In this document: piece after piece, positions 8,247 through 17,381 of the stretch
Numbering within the stretch: the first letter of the stretch is position 1
Layout of the letters: each line of letters starts with the position of its first letter
Source: XYA12-FULL-58-9 sp001798605
GTDB lineage: Bacteria > Myxococcota > XYA12-FULL-58-9
Length of the DNA: 26,677 nucleotides
Reading direction: 5' to 3'
NCBI GenBank assembly: GCA_036736205.1
Contig: DAINMX010000071.1
Coordinates: forward strand, 1-26,677
Translations under genes and position numbers: made by a program
The notes under the pieces: generated by a model
What the model saw: the letters and a program-made list of their open reading frames with translations, nothing else
Database searches by the model: none
Told to the model about the DNA's origin: nothing

Positions 8247-8786
8247 ATGGGATTTCAGCTTCAGTTGAAGATCGAAGTCGGCGGTGAAATCGTCGACTAT
8301 TCCAAAGTGTTGTCAAATCTCGACGCTTTGCGTGAGCAACTCGTCGATTCACCGACGGTCAAAGGCATGATTGTCGTTAAGGTCGATGGCGTGGAGTATG
8401 GCGCCGACCTTAGCGAACCCGTGCTGCGTTTGGCCGACCAGTGGGTGCGCAAGCTCTCCTGGGTGATTGGGGGTGACACAGAAACTGTGGCGCTTCGCAA
8501 TAGCGAGCACTGCTTTGCGTTTGTTCCCACTGGGGACAGCGTCGAGTTCAGCTTCTTTGCGGGCACCGAGTCTGAGATCGAGGACTATGTCATCGAACCG
8601 ATGAACGTGAGACTCGAGAGCCTCGCGACCCAGGCAGTGAAAATCTGTGAGAATCTGCTCGAAGTGATCCAAAAGGTGGATCCAAATCTGTTCGAGTCCG
8701 ATGAAGACTGCAAAGACCTTGTTGTCAGCCTCGATGAAGGTAAGAAGGCGTGGCATAGGTATCAGCTTCAATCGAAGCGCCGCTGA
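8247..8786 (+). CDS. hypothetical cytosolic protein, 179 aa
   Basis: This 179-residue protein has no signal peptide or membrane segment. The N-terminal third alternates strands and a helix (FQLQLKIEVGGEIVDYSK, then LDALREQLVD, then MIVVKVDGVEYGADLSEPV). The middle (about 60-115) contains WVRKLSWVIGG and a strand-rich stretch FAFVPTGDSVEFSFF. The C-terminal 60 residues are helical (SLATQAVKICENLLEVIQKV). The layout resembles small alpha/beta proteins such as SMI1-type immunity or uncharacterised DUF proteins, but I recognise no family. It has its own candidate promoter and lies 33 bp before a TPR protein gene on the same strand. Confidence 0.75.
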   Translation: MGFQLQLKIEVGGEIVDYSKVLSNLDALREQLVDSPTVKGMIVVKVDGVEYGADLSEPVLRLADQWVRKLSWVIGGDTETVALRNSEHCFAFVPTGDSVEFSFFAGTESEIEDYVIEPMNVRLESLATQAVKICENLLEVIQKVDPNLFESDEDCKDLVVSLDEGKKAWHRYQLQSKRR

Positions 8787-8819
8787 CCCGACCGGCATGC
8801 GGGCCGGCACAATTCATCC

Positions 8820-10040
8820 ATGACCCTGGTGTGCATAGCCGCCGCCGTCGTCGCTGTGGGCGTCCCGTCGCCAATACCGCAGTTGCGCAGGCAGATGATT
8901 GGGCGCGGCATTCCGCCGGCCCAGGCGATCATCGCCTTCGAATCCACAGAATTGGTCGAGAGGTTTGTTCGAGACTCGTTGGCTCTCGCCGGTGGCCGAG
9001 GCGGCGTTTCGGCTTCTGTGGGCGATGCCTCGTCGCGCGCCCATCTCCTATTTGACGCGATCATGTCGCTCAAGCATCGCGGTGAAATCGTCGGGGATCG
9101 CGACAACTCACCCAAACAGCGATTGCCCAAAACAGCAGATGGGGTGTTGGCAGCGCGCCACCGCGCTTCGTCAGAGCGGGTGGCGGGTTGCTACGAGCTA
9201 ACCGTTCTGTATGTCGCTGCAGGGCGCGCGGCCGGCCTCGATGCGTTTGGTGTTGCTCCGAGCGTGCTCGATGGCACCGGTCAGATAGGGCACATGATGG
9301 CCGGTGTGCGCGTCAGCAAGAATCAGCCGGTTTTGGTGTTCGACCTTCAGAACGAGCGCCTTGAGAACGCCACCTCAGTGCGGGAGCTCAGCGACCTCGA
9401 GTTTGCCGCGCACCATTTCAATCATCTCGGCGTATCAGCCTTCCTCGGTGGTCAAGCCGAGGTGGCGTTGCACTACGTGGAATGGGCGCTCGGCATGGCA
9501 GCGGACAACCCGAGCTTTTTGAGCAATCGCGCCGCCATACTCGTGGCGCTCGGAGAGCCGGTGTTGGCCATCGCCGAGGCGGCCTTCGCTGCGGAGTTGG
9601 CACCAGCCGTTCCTCATTTTCGTTTTCAGTTGGGTAGGGCTCATCTGGTTGCTGGACACCTTCAAGACGCCATCGTCTGTTTTCGCCAGGCTCTTTTGCT
9701 CGATCCGACCTTTGTCCAAGCTCGGCGGGACCTCGGTTGGGCGCTGCTCTTGGGGGGTGACGCTGACGGTGCACAACGGCAGCTTGGCCAGACTGGCGTG
9801 GAGCCCGACAGTTACCGTTACCGTTCTCTCTTCTATGCGGTGATGGATGATCCGGATGCCGTCCGTGCAGAAGTGGAGCGAGGTTTGGCCCATCACCCGC
9901 AAGACAAAGCTCTCAGGGATCTGCTCGACGCCATAGACAAGACGGCCCCCCCATGGGTGGGTCTGAGATTCAAGGATGTTGTCGAAGCTGCGAGGAAAAC
10001 GCGGCGTGGTGAGCGCGGCCCGCCTCTCTTACTGCCGTGA
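8820..10040 (+). CDS. exported transglutaminase-like/TPR protein
   Basis: This 406-residue protein has a short hydrophobic N-terminus (MTLVCIAAAVVAVGVPS), probably a signal sequence or anchor. Residues about 40-185 look like a SirB1/transglutaminase-like domain. Candidate catalytic residues appear in the usual order: Cys124 (GCYELTVLYVAAGRAAGL), His158 (GHMMAGVRV) and Asp175 (VLVFDLQN). From about 195 on come TPR repeats, including HHFNHLGVSAFLGGQAEVAL, FLSNRAAILVALGEPVLAIA, HFRFQLGRAHLVAGHLQDAI and ARRDLGWALLLGGDADGA. The family reading rests on residue order and local motifs. Such a domain could be a protease-type or a binding-only fold. No clear ribosome site precedes ATG 8820. It follows the run of TPR lipoproteins and may serve the same envelope process. 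Confidence 0.78.
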   Translation: MTLVCIAAAVVAVGVPSPIPQLRRQMIGRGIPPAQAIIAFESTELVERFVRDSLALAGGRGGVSASVGDASSRAHLLFDAIMSLKHRGEIVGDRDNSPKQRLPKTADGVLAARHRASSERVAGCYELTVLYVAAGRAAGLDAFGVAPSVLDGTGQIGHMMAGVRVSKNQPVLVFDLQNERLENATSVRELSDLEFAAHHFNHLGVSAFLGGQAEVALHYVEWALGMAADNPSFLSNRAAILVALGEPVLAIAEAAFAAELAPAVPHFRFQLGRAHLVAGHLQDAIVCFRQALLLDPTFVQARRDLGWALLLGGDADGAQRQLGQTGVEPDSYRYRSLFYAVMDDPDAVRAEVERGLAHHPQDKALRDLLDAIDKTAPPWVGLRFKDVVEAARKTRRGERGPPLLLP

Positions 10041-10092
10041 GGTTCGAGGGATGCTAGCGACATCGTCAAAGAGGTGGTAGACGCTCGACACA

Positions 10093-11244
10093 ATGGCGAC
10101 AGTTGTTCAAAAATATGGTGGCAGCTCCGTTGCTGACGCTTCGTGTCTCAGACGTGTGGCGCACTCTGTGGTGCAACGATGGCGAGCCGGCGATCGCATG
10201 GTGGTTGTCGTCAGCGCCATGGGCAAGACAACGGACGGTTTGATTGCGATGGCGCGTGAGGTGGCAGGATCACCTCCGCAACGCGAGCTCGACATGTTGG
10301 TGACCACGGGTGAGCGGATCAGCATGGCTCTCTTGTCGATGGCGATCTATGAGCTCGGCGGCGATGCGATCTCATTCACTGGCAGCCAAAGCGGCATCAT
10401 CACTGACCAGAGCCATCAGGGCGCTCGCATCCTCGAGGTTCGTCCCATTCGTATCGTTGAGGAGCTCGACCGCGGCCGCATCGTCATTGTTGCCGGGTAT
10501 CAAGGGGTCTCTCGCCAAAAAGAGGTGACCACCCTCGGTAGGGGCGGTTCAGACACCACCGCGGTGGCCCTTGCGGCAGCGTTGGGGGCAGATGCCTGTG
10601 AGATCTATTCCGATGTCGATGGCGTCTATTCCGCCGACCCCGGTTTGTGTCCACAGGCGCGTCTGCTGGCGGCGATTCCCTATGAGACGATGCAAACGAT
10701 CGCCAATGCCGGCGCTCGCGTCCTCAACGCCGACGCCGTAGAGTTCGCCAAACGGGCCGGGATCGTGGTGGCCGCTCGTCGCACCGGAGACTCTTCCGGT
10801 CGACAGACGATCGTCAGCGCCGATGTCCCCGAGTCAAGTGGAGTCGTCGCCGTGGTTAACGCCGATGCCGTCACACGTATCACTGGCGACGCGGGGAAGA
10901 TGCAGGCGGCCATAGAGGGCGTCACCCAGGTCCGCGGTCGCATCATCTCTGTGTGCTCGTCCGATGGTCTACAGCTCCTCGTTGATCGTACCGGCGTCGC
11001 GGGACACGAGCACGCGAGCATCGCCGCCGTAGCTGCAAATCTCGGCCTTCAGGCAGTGCCAGTGTCTGTCGTAACCTTGGTGGGGGCTGGCTTGTTGTCG
11101 CGCTCGCGACCTTTGGACTGCGATCTGCAAACCCAGCCCCTCGGTTGGGTGGGGGGCGACAGCGCCCTGTCGGTCGTCGTCCGTCCGGAGATGGGTCACG
11201 AGGTCACCCAAAGGCTTCATGCAGCGTTGATCGAGAATCCCTGA
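10093..11244 (+). CDS. lysC: aspartate kinase with divergent ACT region
   Basis: Aspartokinase phosphorylates aspartate, the first step to lysine, threonine, methionine and diaminopimelate. The kinase half is complete: KYGGSSVAD at residues 7-15, VVVVSAMGKTTDGL at about 37-50, VTTGERIS at about 70-77, FTGSQSGI at about 94-101, GRGGSDTTAVALAAALGA near 149-166, and YSDVDGVYSADP near 171-182. The protein has 383 residues, a little short of the usual 400-410. The C-terminal 135 residues, where two ACT domains should bind lysine or threonine, are poorly conserved in the first half; the end (SALSVVVRP, then VTQRLHAALIE) is recognisable. Feedback control may therefore be altered. It sits 52 bp after the TPR gene and 187 bp before the metalloprotease operon. 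Confidence 0.92.
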   Translation: MATVVQKYGGSSVADASCLRRVAHSVVQRWRAGDRMVVVVSAMGKTTDGLIAMAREVAGSPPQRELDMLVTTGERISMALLSMAIYELGGDAISFTGSQSGIITDQSHQGARILEVRPIRIVEELDRGRIVIVAGYQGVSRQKEVTTLGRGGSDTTAVALAAALGADACEIYSDVDGVYSADPGLCPQARLLAAIPYETMQTIANAGARVLNADAVEFAKRAGIVVAARRTGDSSGRQTIVSADVPESSGVVAVVNADAVTRITGDAGKMQAAIEGVTQVRGRIISVCSSDGLQLLVDRTGVAGHEHASIAAVAANLGLQAVPVSVVTLVGAGLLSRSRPLDCDLQTQPLGWVGGDSALSVVVRPEMGHEVTQRLHAALIENP

Positions 11245-11417
11245 GTTGTTGCTCTGACGCTCCAGCAGAACCATCCTGCAACATCGCAAGGTTGCTTCGG
11301 TTTTTGAAGGCCGTGCCGGCGTTGTCAACGGTGTCAATCACGACCTTGCTTGTCACCCGGTCTTGGGGCATAGGGGCGGCTCCGCTCGCATCCGGGCGGG
11401 GCAGCGATTTCTGACGT

Positions 11418-11424
11418 GGAGGAG
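11418..11424 (+). promoter_or_regulatory. Shine-Dalgarno site of the first operon gene
   Basis: GGAGGAG lies seven bases before ATG 11432. It fixes the start of the large lipoprotein at MRLSPLVLAAV and rejects the 23 extra upstream codons. The rest of the 187-bp gap (11245-11431) holds three TGTCA copies (from 11323, 11332 and 11351) but no convincing promoter or terminator. Confidence 0.65.
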
Positions 11425-11431
11425 AGATACG

Positions 11432-14206
11432 ATGCGATTGAGTCCATTGGTGCTCGCTGCGGTTTTTGTTGCCGCAGGTTGCGAAGACGGGCCGGAGCAA
11501 ATTTTTGAACCCAACACCGGTGATATCACCGAACAGAACGGCTTCGACAAGGGGGCTACCTTCACCGCAGGTAAAGTGAAGGGTTGGGACGACACGGGCG
11601 GCGACGCCGCTGGCAGTGCGAAGTTCTGTGATGAGGACGAGTCCCAGACGGTCATCGAATGGATGGTTGTTCAGCCCATTGTTGCCGACACCTCCGTGGG
11701 CGGTATCCAGATGTGGCGCGAGGATGGTAGTCCAGCAATCGCCGATGATTTCGTTGGTAAGCCAGCCGACCTTGCAAACCCAGGCACTGACCAAAAGTTC
11801 TGCGACCCTTGGGTGACCTATTATATTAATGCCTACATCTGGGGTCCCTCGAACGAGGTTATCATCATCTTCGATCCAGATACCCGTCTGATGAGCGGCT
11901 TTGTGGCACTGCCGGGTTATCTCGGGGCCATGCAGGGGCAATACACCACCGACATCGGATCTGGCGCCAAAGAGACCGTTCGTATCCGGCCACGGGAGTA
12001 CATCACCTTCCTCGACGACGACGGCAATGTCGCCGAGGAGCTGGATGTCTACAATCCGGCCGATTCGAGCTCGTGGCTCAATCCCGTCAACGTCAATCGC
12101 TACTATCGTATGGTTCGCGAGGGTGCGCCGTTCAACGACGACCCCGCAAATCTGAACTTCGACTGTGTTGACGCCGCCATCTGCGACATCCTCTATACGG
12201 CTACCGACGAAACCCGTGAGCAACCCACCGTGGTCATGTTCAACGACTCCGGCGTCACCCTCGAGTTCACGCCTGACGGGACTGTCGACTGGTTCTGGTT
12301 GGAGGCGGTGCGCATCCAACAGTTCGAGCTCGATGGTGAGGTGAGCTTCGACGGAACCGCTTTTAGCGATCACGACCTGCAGAACAACTCCCTGGCCATG
12401 CAGTACACCAGCCGCCATCCCTCCGTGCCCAATTGCACCTTCAACCTCGAAGAGGAGCTCACCTGGGCAGGCTTCAAGACTCGGTGCGACATCTCTGCGA
12501 ATGCCGAGAAGCGCTTGATCTACGACGTCTATGACTCCCGGGACATGGTCTCCGTGGGTTTCCAGACCCTCAGCTTCGACTTCCAGCGTGACGTGATTGC
12601 GAACCCGATCCTTCTTGACGGTGAACGCCCGGGGCCCGACGACATCCTCACGGGTGTGAGCTGGAGTCGCACCTCCTATGTGGACATCGAAGAGTTCACG
12701 CCCAATGAGGTTGCGGCGCTTTACCTGCAAAAGCTCGACAGTCGCTTGCAGGCTGCGGTCTGCGCGCCCGGTGAGTGTCCCGCAGGCTCCTTTGACCCGA
12801 GTTTTCATCTCTTTGCCGATCCGGTGGGTGAGGGATTGATTCCCGACTACTCCGATCCATCTGCCTTGCCGGTGGGCGACGAGCCCCAGCGCATGGGAGA
12901 GATGTGGTACGACAGGGTCTGGGATGCCGTGCGTCAGCACATCGGCGAAGGCTCCGCCGATCTCGATGATTCCACCATTGACGTACTTCGGTTTCCCGAG
13001 GAGCGCAGCATTCTGGTTAACAGCATAGAGGTCTTTGCCGACGGCAACGACAATGTTGGATCCGGAGACTTGGTGGGAAGGGACAATGGTCTGGGCGTGA
13101 TTGTCGAGGCGAACGGCAGTGGGCTGACAGGCGAGGTTGATTACGCCACCGGTTTGATCACTCTCGAGGAGAACGGCACCGACGACATTTGGCCCCTTGA
13201 TGATGCGGTCTACGTCGATTACGAGACCACCCAACAGCGCTCCTGGGTGCCTGACATTGTTGAGAGTATTCGGGATGCCTATGTTGATCTTCCCACCATT
13301 GAAAAGATGATGTTGGATCCGGCCATCGCCGATCCTGTCAATTTGATCGAGCCCATCAACGATGCGGTGTTGGACATTTTCACCTATGGAGAGGGCATTG
13401 CTGGCCCCGGCAAGCGCACCTTCCGCACCTTCTGGACACGGGAGGATCGACGTTTCTCCAGTGGCGGCGTCGACTTTTTCAAGGACGGCGAGCTGTACAA
13501 CATGCAGTCACACTACGCCTTCAACTATGGTGCCGTGACGACTGTGACTCTCGCCCGTGGCACCAACCATATTGACGATATTTTCGACAATCTCAACGTT
13601 GCGGCCAATCAAGCCCTCGGGGAGAATAACCCGTTTTATTCCATACACGTGTCCAAGGATTCGGAGCTCCTCGACTTCGTCAATCCCCTGGGCCTTGGCG
13701 GTGACGGTGTCACCGTCCATGGCTTCGACCGGGAGCTCAACACCCTCGACGTGACCATTCGCACGGTCACCGCTTTGGGCTTGCCCGGAACCAGCGTGAC
13801 AACGAAAGTGCTGGGCTACCCCCGCGTGGACCAGAACGGCTACTACAAGCAAATTGGCGGCCAGACCTACGAGTTCGTGCCGGCCGACATCGTAGTGCTC
13901 GAGGGCCGCGCTGGGTACTTTGCGTTTTATGTCGAAGCCGATGGCCGCATCGGCCGCATCCTCGAGGGTGCCATCAAGGGCCGCATCGAGCTGTGTGATG
14001 ATCTCTGGTTTGGTTATGGCGATGATCTGCAGGCTGGCATCCTCGAGTGGAAGGCCAATGTGCCGAGCTCGGCCTATCTCAACTGCGAGCTCATCTACAA
14101 CTATTCCGAGAATGGTAACGTGCTCAATTCGATCGCGTCCATTGCCAACAAGACATCTATCTCCGTCGAGGGCGGTCGTGTCCGCGGCGTCTGGATTTGG
14201 CGCTAA
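11432..14206 (+). CDS. large lipoprotein of unknown family, first gene of metalloprotease operon
   Basis: This 924-residue protein starts at ATG 11432 after a strong ribosome site. The signal peptide MRLSPLVLAAVFVAAGC has a lipobox (AAGC, Cys17). The mature protein is acidic, rich in Asp, Tyr and Trp, and looks mostly beta with helical stretches. Parts that stand out are an N-terminal region with a conserved-looking WVTYYINAYIWGPSNEV, the middle SWSRTSYVDIEEFTPNEVAALYLQKLDSR, and GKRTFRTFWTREDRRFSSGG near 655. There is no HExxH motif and no membrane segment after the signal. I know no family for it. The metalloprotease gene follows 10 bp later. The short string FRTFW also occurs in that protease. 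It is probably an outer-membrane or periplasm-facing partner, chaperone or substrate receptor of the protease; that is inference from position. Confidence 0.85.
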   Translation: MRLSPLVLAAVFVAAGCEDGPEQIFEPNTGDITEQNGFDKGATFTAGKVKGWDDTGGDAAGSAKFCDEDESQTVIEWMVVQPIVADTSVGGIQMWREDGSPAIADDFVGKPADLANPGTDQKFCDPWVTYYINAYIWGPSNEVIIIFDPDTRLMSGFVALPGYLGAMQGQYTTDIGSGAKETVRIRPREYITFLDDDGNVAEELDVYNPADSSSWLNPVNVNRYYRMVREGAPFNDDPANLNFDCVDAAICDILYTATDETREQPTVVMFNDSGVTLEFTPDGTVDWFWLEAVRIQQFELDGEVSFDGTAFSDHDLQNNSLAMQYTSRHPSVPNCTFNLEEELTWAGFKTRCDISANAEKRLIYDVYDSRDMVSVGFQTLSFDFQRDVIANPILLDGERPGPDDILTGVSWSRTSYVDIEEFTPNEVAALYLQKLDSRLQAAVCAPGECPAGSFDPSFHLFADPVGEGLIPDYSDPSALPVGDEPQRMGEMWYDRVWDAVRQHIGEGSADLDDSTIDVLRFPEERSILVNSIEVFADGNDNVGSGDLVGRDNGLGVIVEANGSGLTGEVDYATGLITLEENGTDDIWPLDDAVYVDYETTQQRSWVPDIVESIRDAYVDLPTIEKMMLDPAIADPVNLIEPINDAVLDIFTYGEGIAGPGKRTFRTFWTREDRRFSSGGVDFFKDGELYNMQSHYAFNYGAVTTVTLARGTNHIDDIFDNLNVAANQALGENNPFYSIHVSKDSELLDFVNPLGLGGDGVTVHGFDRELNTLDVTIRTVTALGLPGTSVTTKVLGYPRVDQNGYYKQIGGQTYEFVPADIVVLEGRAGYFAFYVEADGRIGRILEGAIKGRIELCDDLWFGYGDDLQAGILEWKANVPSSAYLNCELIYNYSENGNVLNSIASIANKTSISVEGGRVRGVWIWR

Positions 14207-14211
14207 GGAGG
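14205..14211 (+). promoter_or_regulatory. Shine-Dalgarno site overlapping the upstream stop codon
   Basis: AAGGAGG begins inside the TAA stop of the preceding gene (14204-14206) and lies five bases before ATG 14217. It sets the metalloprotease start and shows tight coupling between the two genes. It rules out the longer open frame from 13920. Confidence 0.75.
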
Positions 14212-14216
14212 CAAAC

Positions 14217-17200
14217 ATGAAAACTTTGATCAAATTTGCGATAGTAACCACCTGCGCCGGCCTTGTTGCCGCGTGCGTGGAACACCGACCCATTCGTAAC
14301 GGTTTGCGCGACGAGTCGATCTATCTGACGAAGACCGACATGACGCAGGCAAACCCTAAGACGGACGACGCCGCTGACGATGGCTGGCTGCTCAAAGTGA
14401 CCACCGTCAAGGCGAGCTCCCCTAACGTCATCGGCGACTACATCTTCCCGGGACTCGAGAGCTACATCCGTTACGTCAAGTTCCGCTTCCGTGAGAACGC
14501 TCTGCAGCTCATCGATTCGCGCAAGCTGCAGAACGATGATCCCAGTGATTACAACGACGATCTCGCCACCAGCACCGAGCGGGTGATGGTGGAGTTCAAG
14601 GGCGAGCACGTGGATATCAAACTGCGTGAGAGCCTCGACGGTGAGCGCACCAACTGGCTTGAAGAAAACACCGAGGAGCCGTGGCAACAACGACAGAAGT
14701 TCAAGGTCGACTTCGAACAGACTAGCTACGATCCGGTGCACTTCTTGTGGTGGGGCTATGTGGACTATGTCGCCGACTGCGCTCAGATGACAGGCATGAG
14801 CCTGGTTCCTGATTCTTTCGAATGGGACGAAGACGACCAGTATATGAGCTTTGTCGTCGAAGCGAATTATCGCCTCAAGTCGATCACGGGTTATGGCGGC
14901 TGTTGGGACCTCATTACGCTGGCCACCGACACCACCACCGGCACCATTCAGTATCGCTTCTCCTTCTATCGGCCGGGTCCGAGCAACTATGAGCCGCAGG
15001 TGATTGACGAGAAGGATCTGGTCAACAAGAAGTACGGTTCCTTCCAATCGCTCACCTACGGCGGTGAGGGCATCTGGCGTGACGAGACCACGGGACTCTT
15101 GGGCGCTCGCAGCTTGCTTTATCGCTTTAACCCGAAGCGTACGGAACCCGTGGTGTACTATTTTGCCGAAGGGTTTCCCAACGACTACAAATTGATGTTC
15201 GGCCAGATTGCCGAAGAGACCAACGCCGTGTTGGCGGAGGCCGGTGCCAGTCTGCGATTCACCTTTGCCAACAAGCCACCCGAGATTAATTTTGGTGATA
15301 TCCGCCACTCATTTATGGTGTGGCATCAGGACATCGACACCACCAAGGGCTTGCTCGGTTATGGCCCTCCGGGGGCCGATCCGCGCACCGGCGAGATCAT
15401 CAGTGCCGTCACTAACCTCTACAACGTGGGGATGGACTACTACCGCTTCATGATTCAGGACTACCTCGCGGAGTTCGGTGGGGCGACCAAGGAGAGCTTG
15501 GGCGAGACCGCGGACACCCCTTGGGAAGACATCACCTGCAGCGGCAACGTGACAGTCGCCCCTGCGAATCACACGGGCCGTTTGACAGCACCGATTTTTG
15601 ACGAAATGCGCCGAGTGTTGGATCTGCCTGAGACCCCCAGCAATCCCCCAGAGGACGACTTCATCCCGACCCCCCAGCAGCCCATCGAGGAGTTTGAGGG
15701 CAACTGGCATCGTGTTCAGGACGAGTATCGCTACGCCGTCTATTGGTGGAATGCCTACACCATGAAGGGCGGTGAAAGCCACCCGATGGCCAACTTCCGC
15801 GAGACCTTGGCCGTCGAGCGAGAATTCCGCGACGCGATGGACGCTATTGAGCTCGGCGAGAATCCCTTCGGGCCGGCAAATCCAGCCAGCACCGAGGGCA
15901 TCGAAGCACAACTCGAGTTTCGTGACAATTTCCGCCGGTGGCGCAAGAATCATGAGCGCTTCGAGATTGACCGCAACATGATGTGGAGTGGCCGCAACGT
16001 CTACGAGTTCAACGAGGGCAATGCCCTTGACGTCATCTCCTCTGGTGCCCGCCGTTGTGTGAACGGCCACTACGAGTCGGACGAGAAGTACATCGATCGC
16101 GTGATTAAGGATGTGGTCGCTCATACTGCGGTGCACGAGTTTGGTCACAACCTGTCACTGCGGCACAACTTCTACGGATCCGTGGATGTCAAGCACATGC
16201 AACCCGGTGAGATCACCGCGTCGGTCATGGACTACGTGAGTCCGATTGAAGACACCGGTACTCCCCAGGGATGGGGTGATTACGACGAAGCGGCGCTCAA
16301 ATGGATCTACGGCACAGACGCGGTCCGCACTGAGGTGATGACGGACGACTTTCTCTACTGCACCGATGAGCATCGCCACTTCTCGCCCATGTGCCAAGCC
16401 TTTGACCTCGGTGTGACGCCAGCACAGGTGGTGCTCAACGCCATCGAGAACTATGATTGGGGTTACAAGTTCCGCAACCGCCGAGCTTTTCGGACGTTCT
16501 GGGACACCTACTCCTACTCCAGTCGGGTCTACAATGCGATCTTCCCGCTGGCGCGTATGTATTTCTTTGCCGCCTACGATCTCGGAAGCGTCGCCGACCT
16601 GATGAAGAAGCTCGACATGGTCGATCCCGACGCAGAGGTGTTGACGCCCCAACAGTACAACGCGATTGCCGCTGACATGCAAAACGATGCGGGTGCCGCC
16701 ATCGACATGACCATGGCATTCTACGATGCCATCATCAACCAGTCGGCGGCCTACAGAAATTACCAGACCGAGTTTGACCCCTACTACGGTGACGTTCTGC
16801 GTCTCGGCATCATCAGTGACAAGCTGTATGCGACCTATGCGTTTATGGACTTCCAGGAGGTGTGGAACTACGACCCGAACATCTATGACTATCTAGCCAT
16901 GTACGACTACACGTTCACCAGCCGAAACGCGATGACCGCACAGCGCGTCCTCGATGACATGCTGGGCTCGAGCTACGACACCTTCCCATGGTTCAAGTAC
17001 ACGGCGCTGTTGTTGTTTGCTTCGGCGACCAACTCGAACTTGATCATGAATGTCGAGCTCAAGGAGCGTATCGCCATTGAGCGCTACGACAATCTCATGG
17101 AGCTCGAGGAAGTTTACCCGGGCGTGTTGGTCGAAGCCCTCGGCCCCGACAATCCAGCGCAGTTGTTTACCTTTGAGGGGCAAACCTATGCCTACACGTA

Positions 17201-17378
17201 CTTGGCCGACCGCAACTGGCACCTGGTGGCCAATCAGTCGCGTAGCCCGGTGAGCTACCAGTACCTGCGGGACTACAACAATTCCCTCAACGCCAGCGCG
17301 AGTGAGACACTCGACAATTATGGGTTGAAGGTCTTGTTGGCGTACCACGAGTACTTCAACAACTTCCAGGGATTCTGA
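14217..17378 (+). CDS. zincin metalloprotease lipoprotein (DUF4953-like)
   Basis: This 1053-residue protein has signal MKTLIKFAIVTTCAGLVAAC and lipobox Cys20, so it should be an envelope-anchored lipoprotein. The zinc site is HEFGHNLSLRH at residues 640-650: His640, His644 and His650 as ligands and Glu641 as the catalytic base. A Met-turn candidate, SVMDYVSP with Met671, follows 21 residues later. This spacing is that of metzincin/DUF4953-type zincins; the usual Gly of HExxHxxGxxH is Ser647 here. Upstream, GYGPPGADPRTGEIISA at about 381-397 matches a segment common in that group. The C-terminal 350 residues are helical and aromatic-rich. It probably cleaves proteins or peptides in the periplasm or at the surface; the substrate is unknown. 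It is the middle of three tightly spaced genes, with a lipoprotein before and a barrel protein 3 bp after. Confidence 0.88.
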   Translation: MKTLIKFAIVTTCAGLVAACVEHRPIRNGLRDESIYLTKTDMTQANPKTDDAADDGWLLKVTTVKASSPNVIGDYIFPGLESYIRYVKFRFRENALQLIDSRKLQNDDPSDYNDDLATSTERVMVEFKGEHVDIKLRESLDGERTNWLEENTEEPWQQRQKFKVDFEQTSYDPVHFLWWGYVDYVADCAQMTGMSLVPDSFEWDEDDQYMSFVVEANYRLKSITGYGGCWDLITLATDTTTGTIQYRFSFYRPGPSNYEPQVIDEKDLVNKKYGSFQSLTYGGEGIWRDETTGLLGARSLLYRFNPKRTEPVVYYFAEGFPNDYKLMFGQIAEETNAVLAEAGASLRFTFANKPPEINFGDIRHSFMVWHQDIDTTKGLLGYGPPGADPRTGEIISAVTNLYNVGMDYYRFMIQDYLAEFGGATKESLGETADTPWEDITCSGNVTVAPANHTGRLTAPIFDEMRRVLDLPETPSNPPEDDFIPTPQQPIEEFEGNWHRVQDEYRYAVYWWNAYTMKGGESHPMANFRETLAVEREFRDAMDAIELGENPFGPANPASTEGIEAQLEFRDNFRRWRKNHERFEIDRNMMWSGRNVYEFNEGNALDVISSGARRCVNGHYESDEKYIDRVIKDVVAHTAVHEFGHNLSLRHNFYGSVDVKHMQPGEITASVMDYVSPIEDTGTPQGWGDYDEAALKWIYGTDAVRTEVMTDDFLYCTDEHRHFSPMCQAFDLGVTPAQVVLNAIENYDWGYKFRNRRAFRTFWDTYSYSSRVYNAIFPLARMYFFAAYDLGSVADLMKKLDMVDPDAEVLTPQQYNAIAADMQNDAGAAIDMTMAFYDAIINQSAAYRNYQTEFDPYYGDVLRLGIISDKLYATYAFMDFQEVWNYDPNIYDYLAMYDYTFTSRNAMTAQRVLDDMLGSSYDTFPWFKYTALLLFASATNSNLIMNVELKERIAIERYDNLMELEEVYPGVLVEALGPDNPAQLFTFEGQTYAYTYLADRNWHLVANQSRSPVSYQYLRDYNNSLNASASETLDNYGLKVLLAYHEYFNNFQGF

Positions 17379-17381
17379 GCC

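Noticed and set aside
8791..8812. short CCGGC/GCCGG hairpin before the transglutaminase/TPR gene
   Set aside because: A five-bp GC stem is expected by chance in this composition and no T tract follows.
11278..11305. possible intrinsic terminator after aspartokinase (GCAAC/GTTGC stem then TTCGGTTTTT)
   Set aside because: The stem is only five base pairs and the T tract is short and offset, so support is too weak.
11204..13234. 676-codon minus-strand open frame
   Set aside because: It is antisense to the lipoprotein gene, which has a signal peptide, ribosome site and operon context. Antisense frames stay open because third positions are G/C-rich.
14157..15308. 383-codon minus-strand open frame, with another at 15309-16148
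   Set aside because: Both are antisense to the metalloprotease gene with its clear zinc site.
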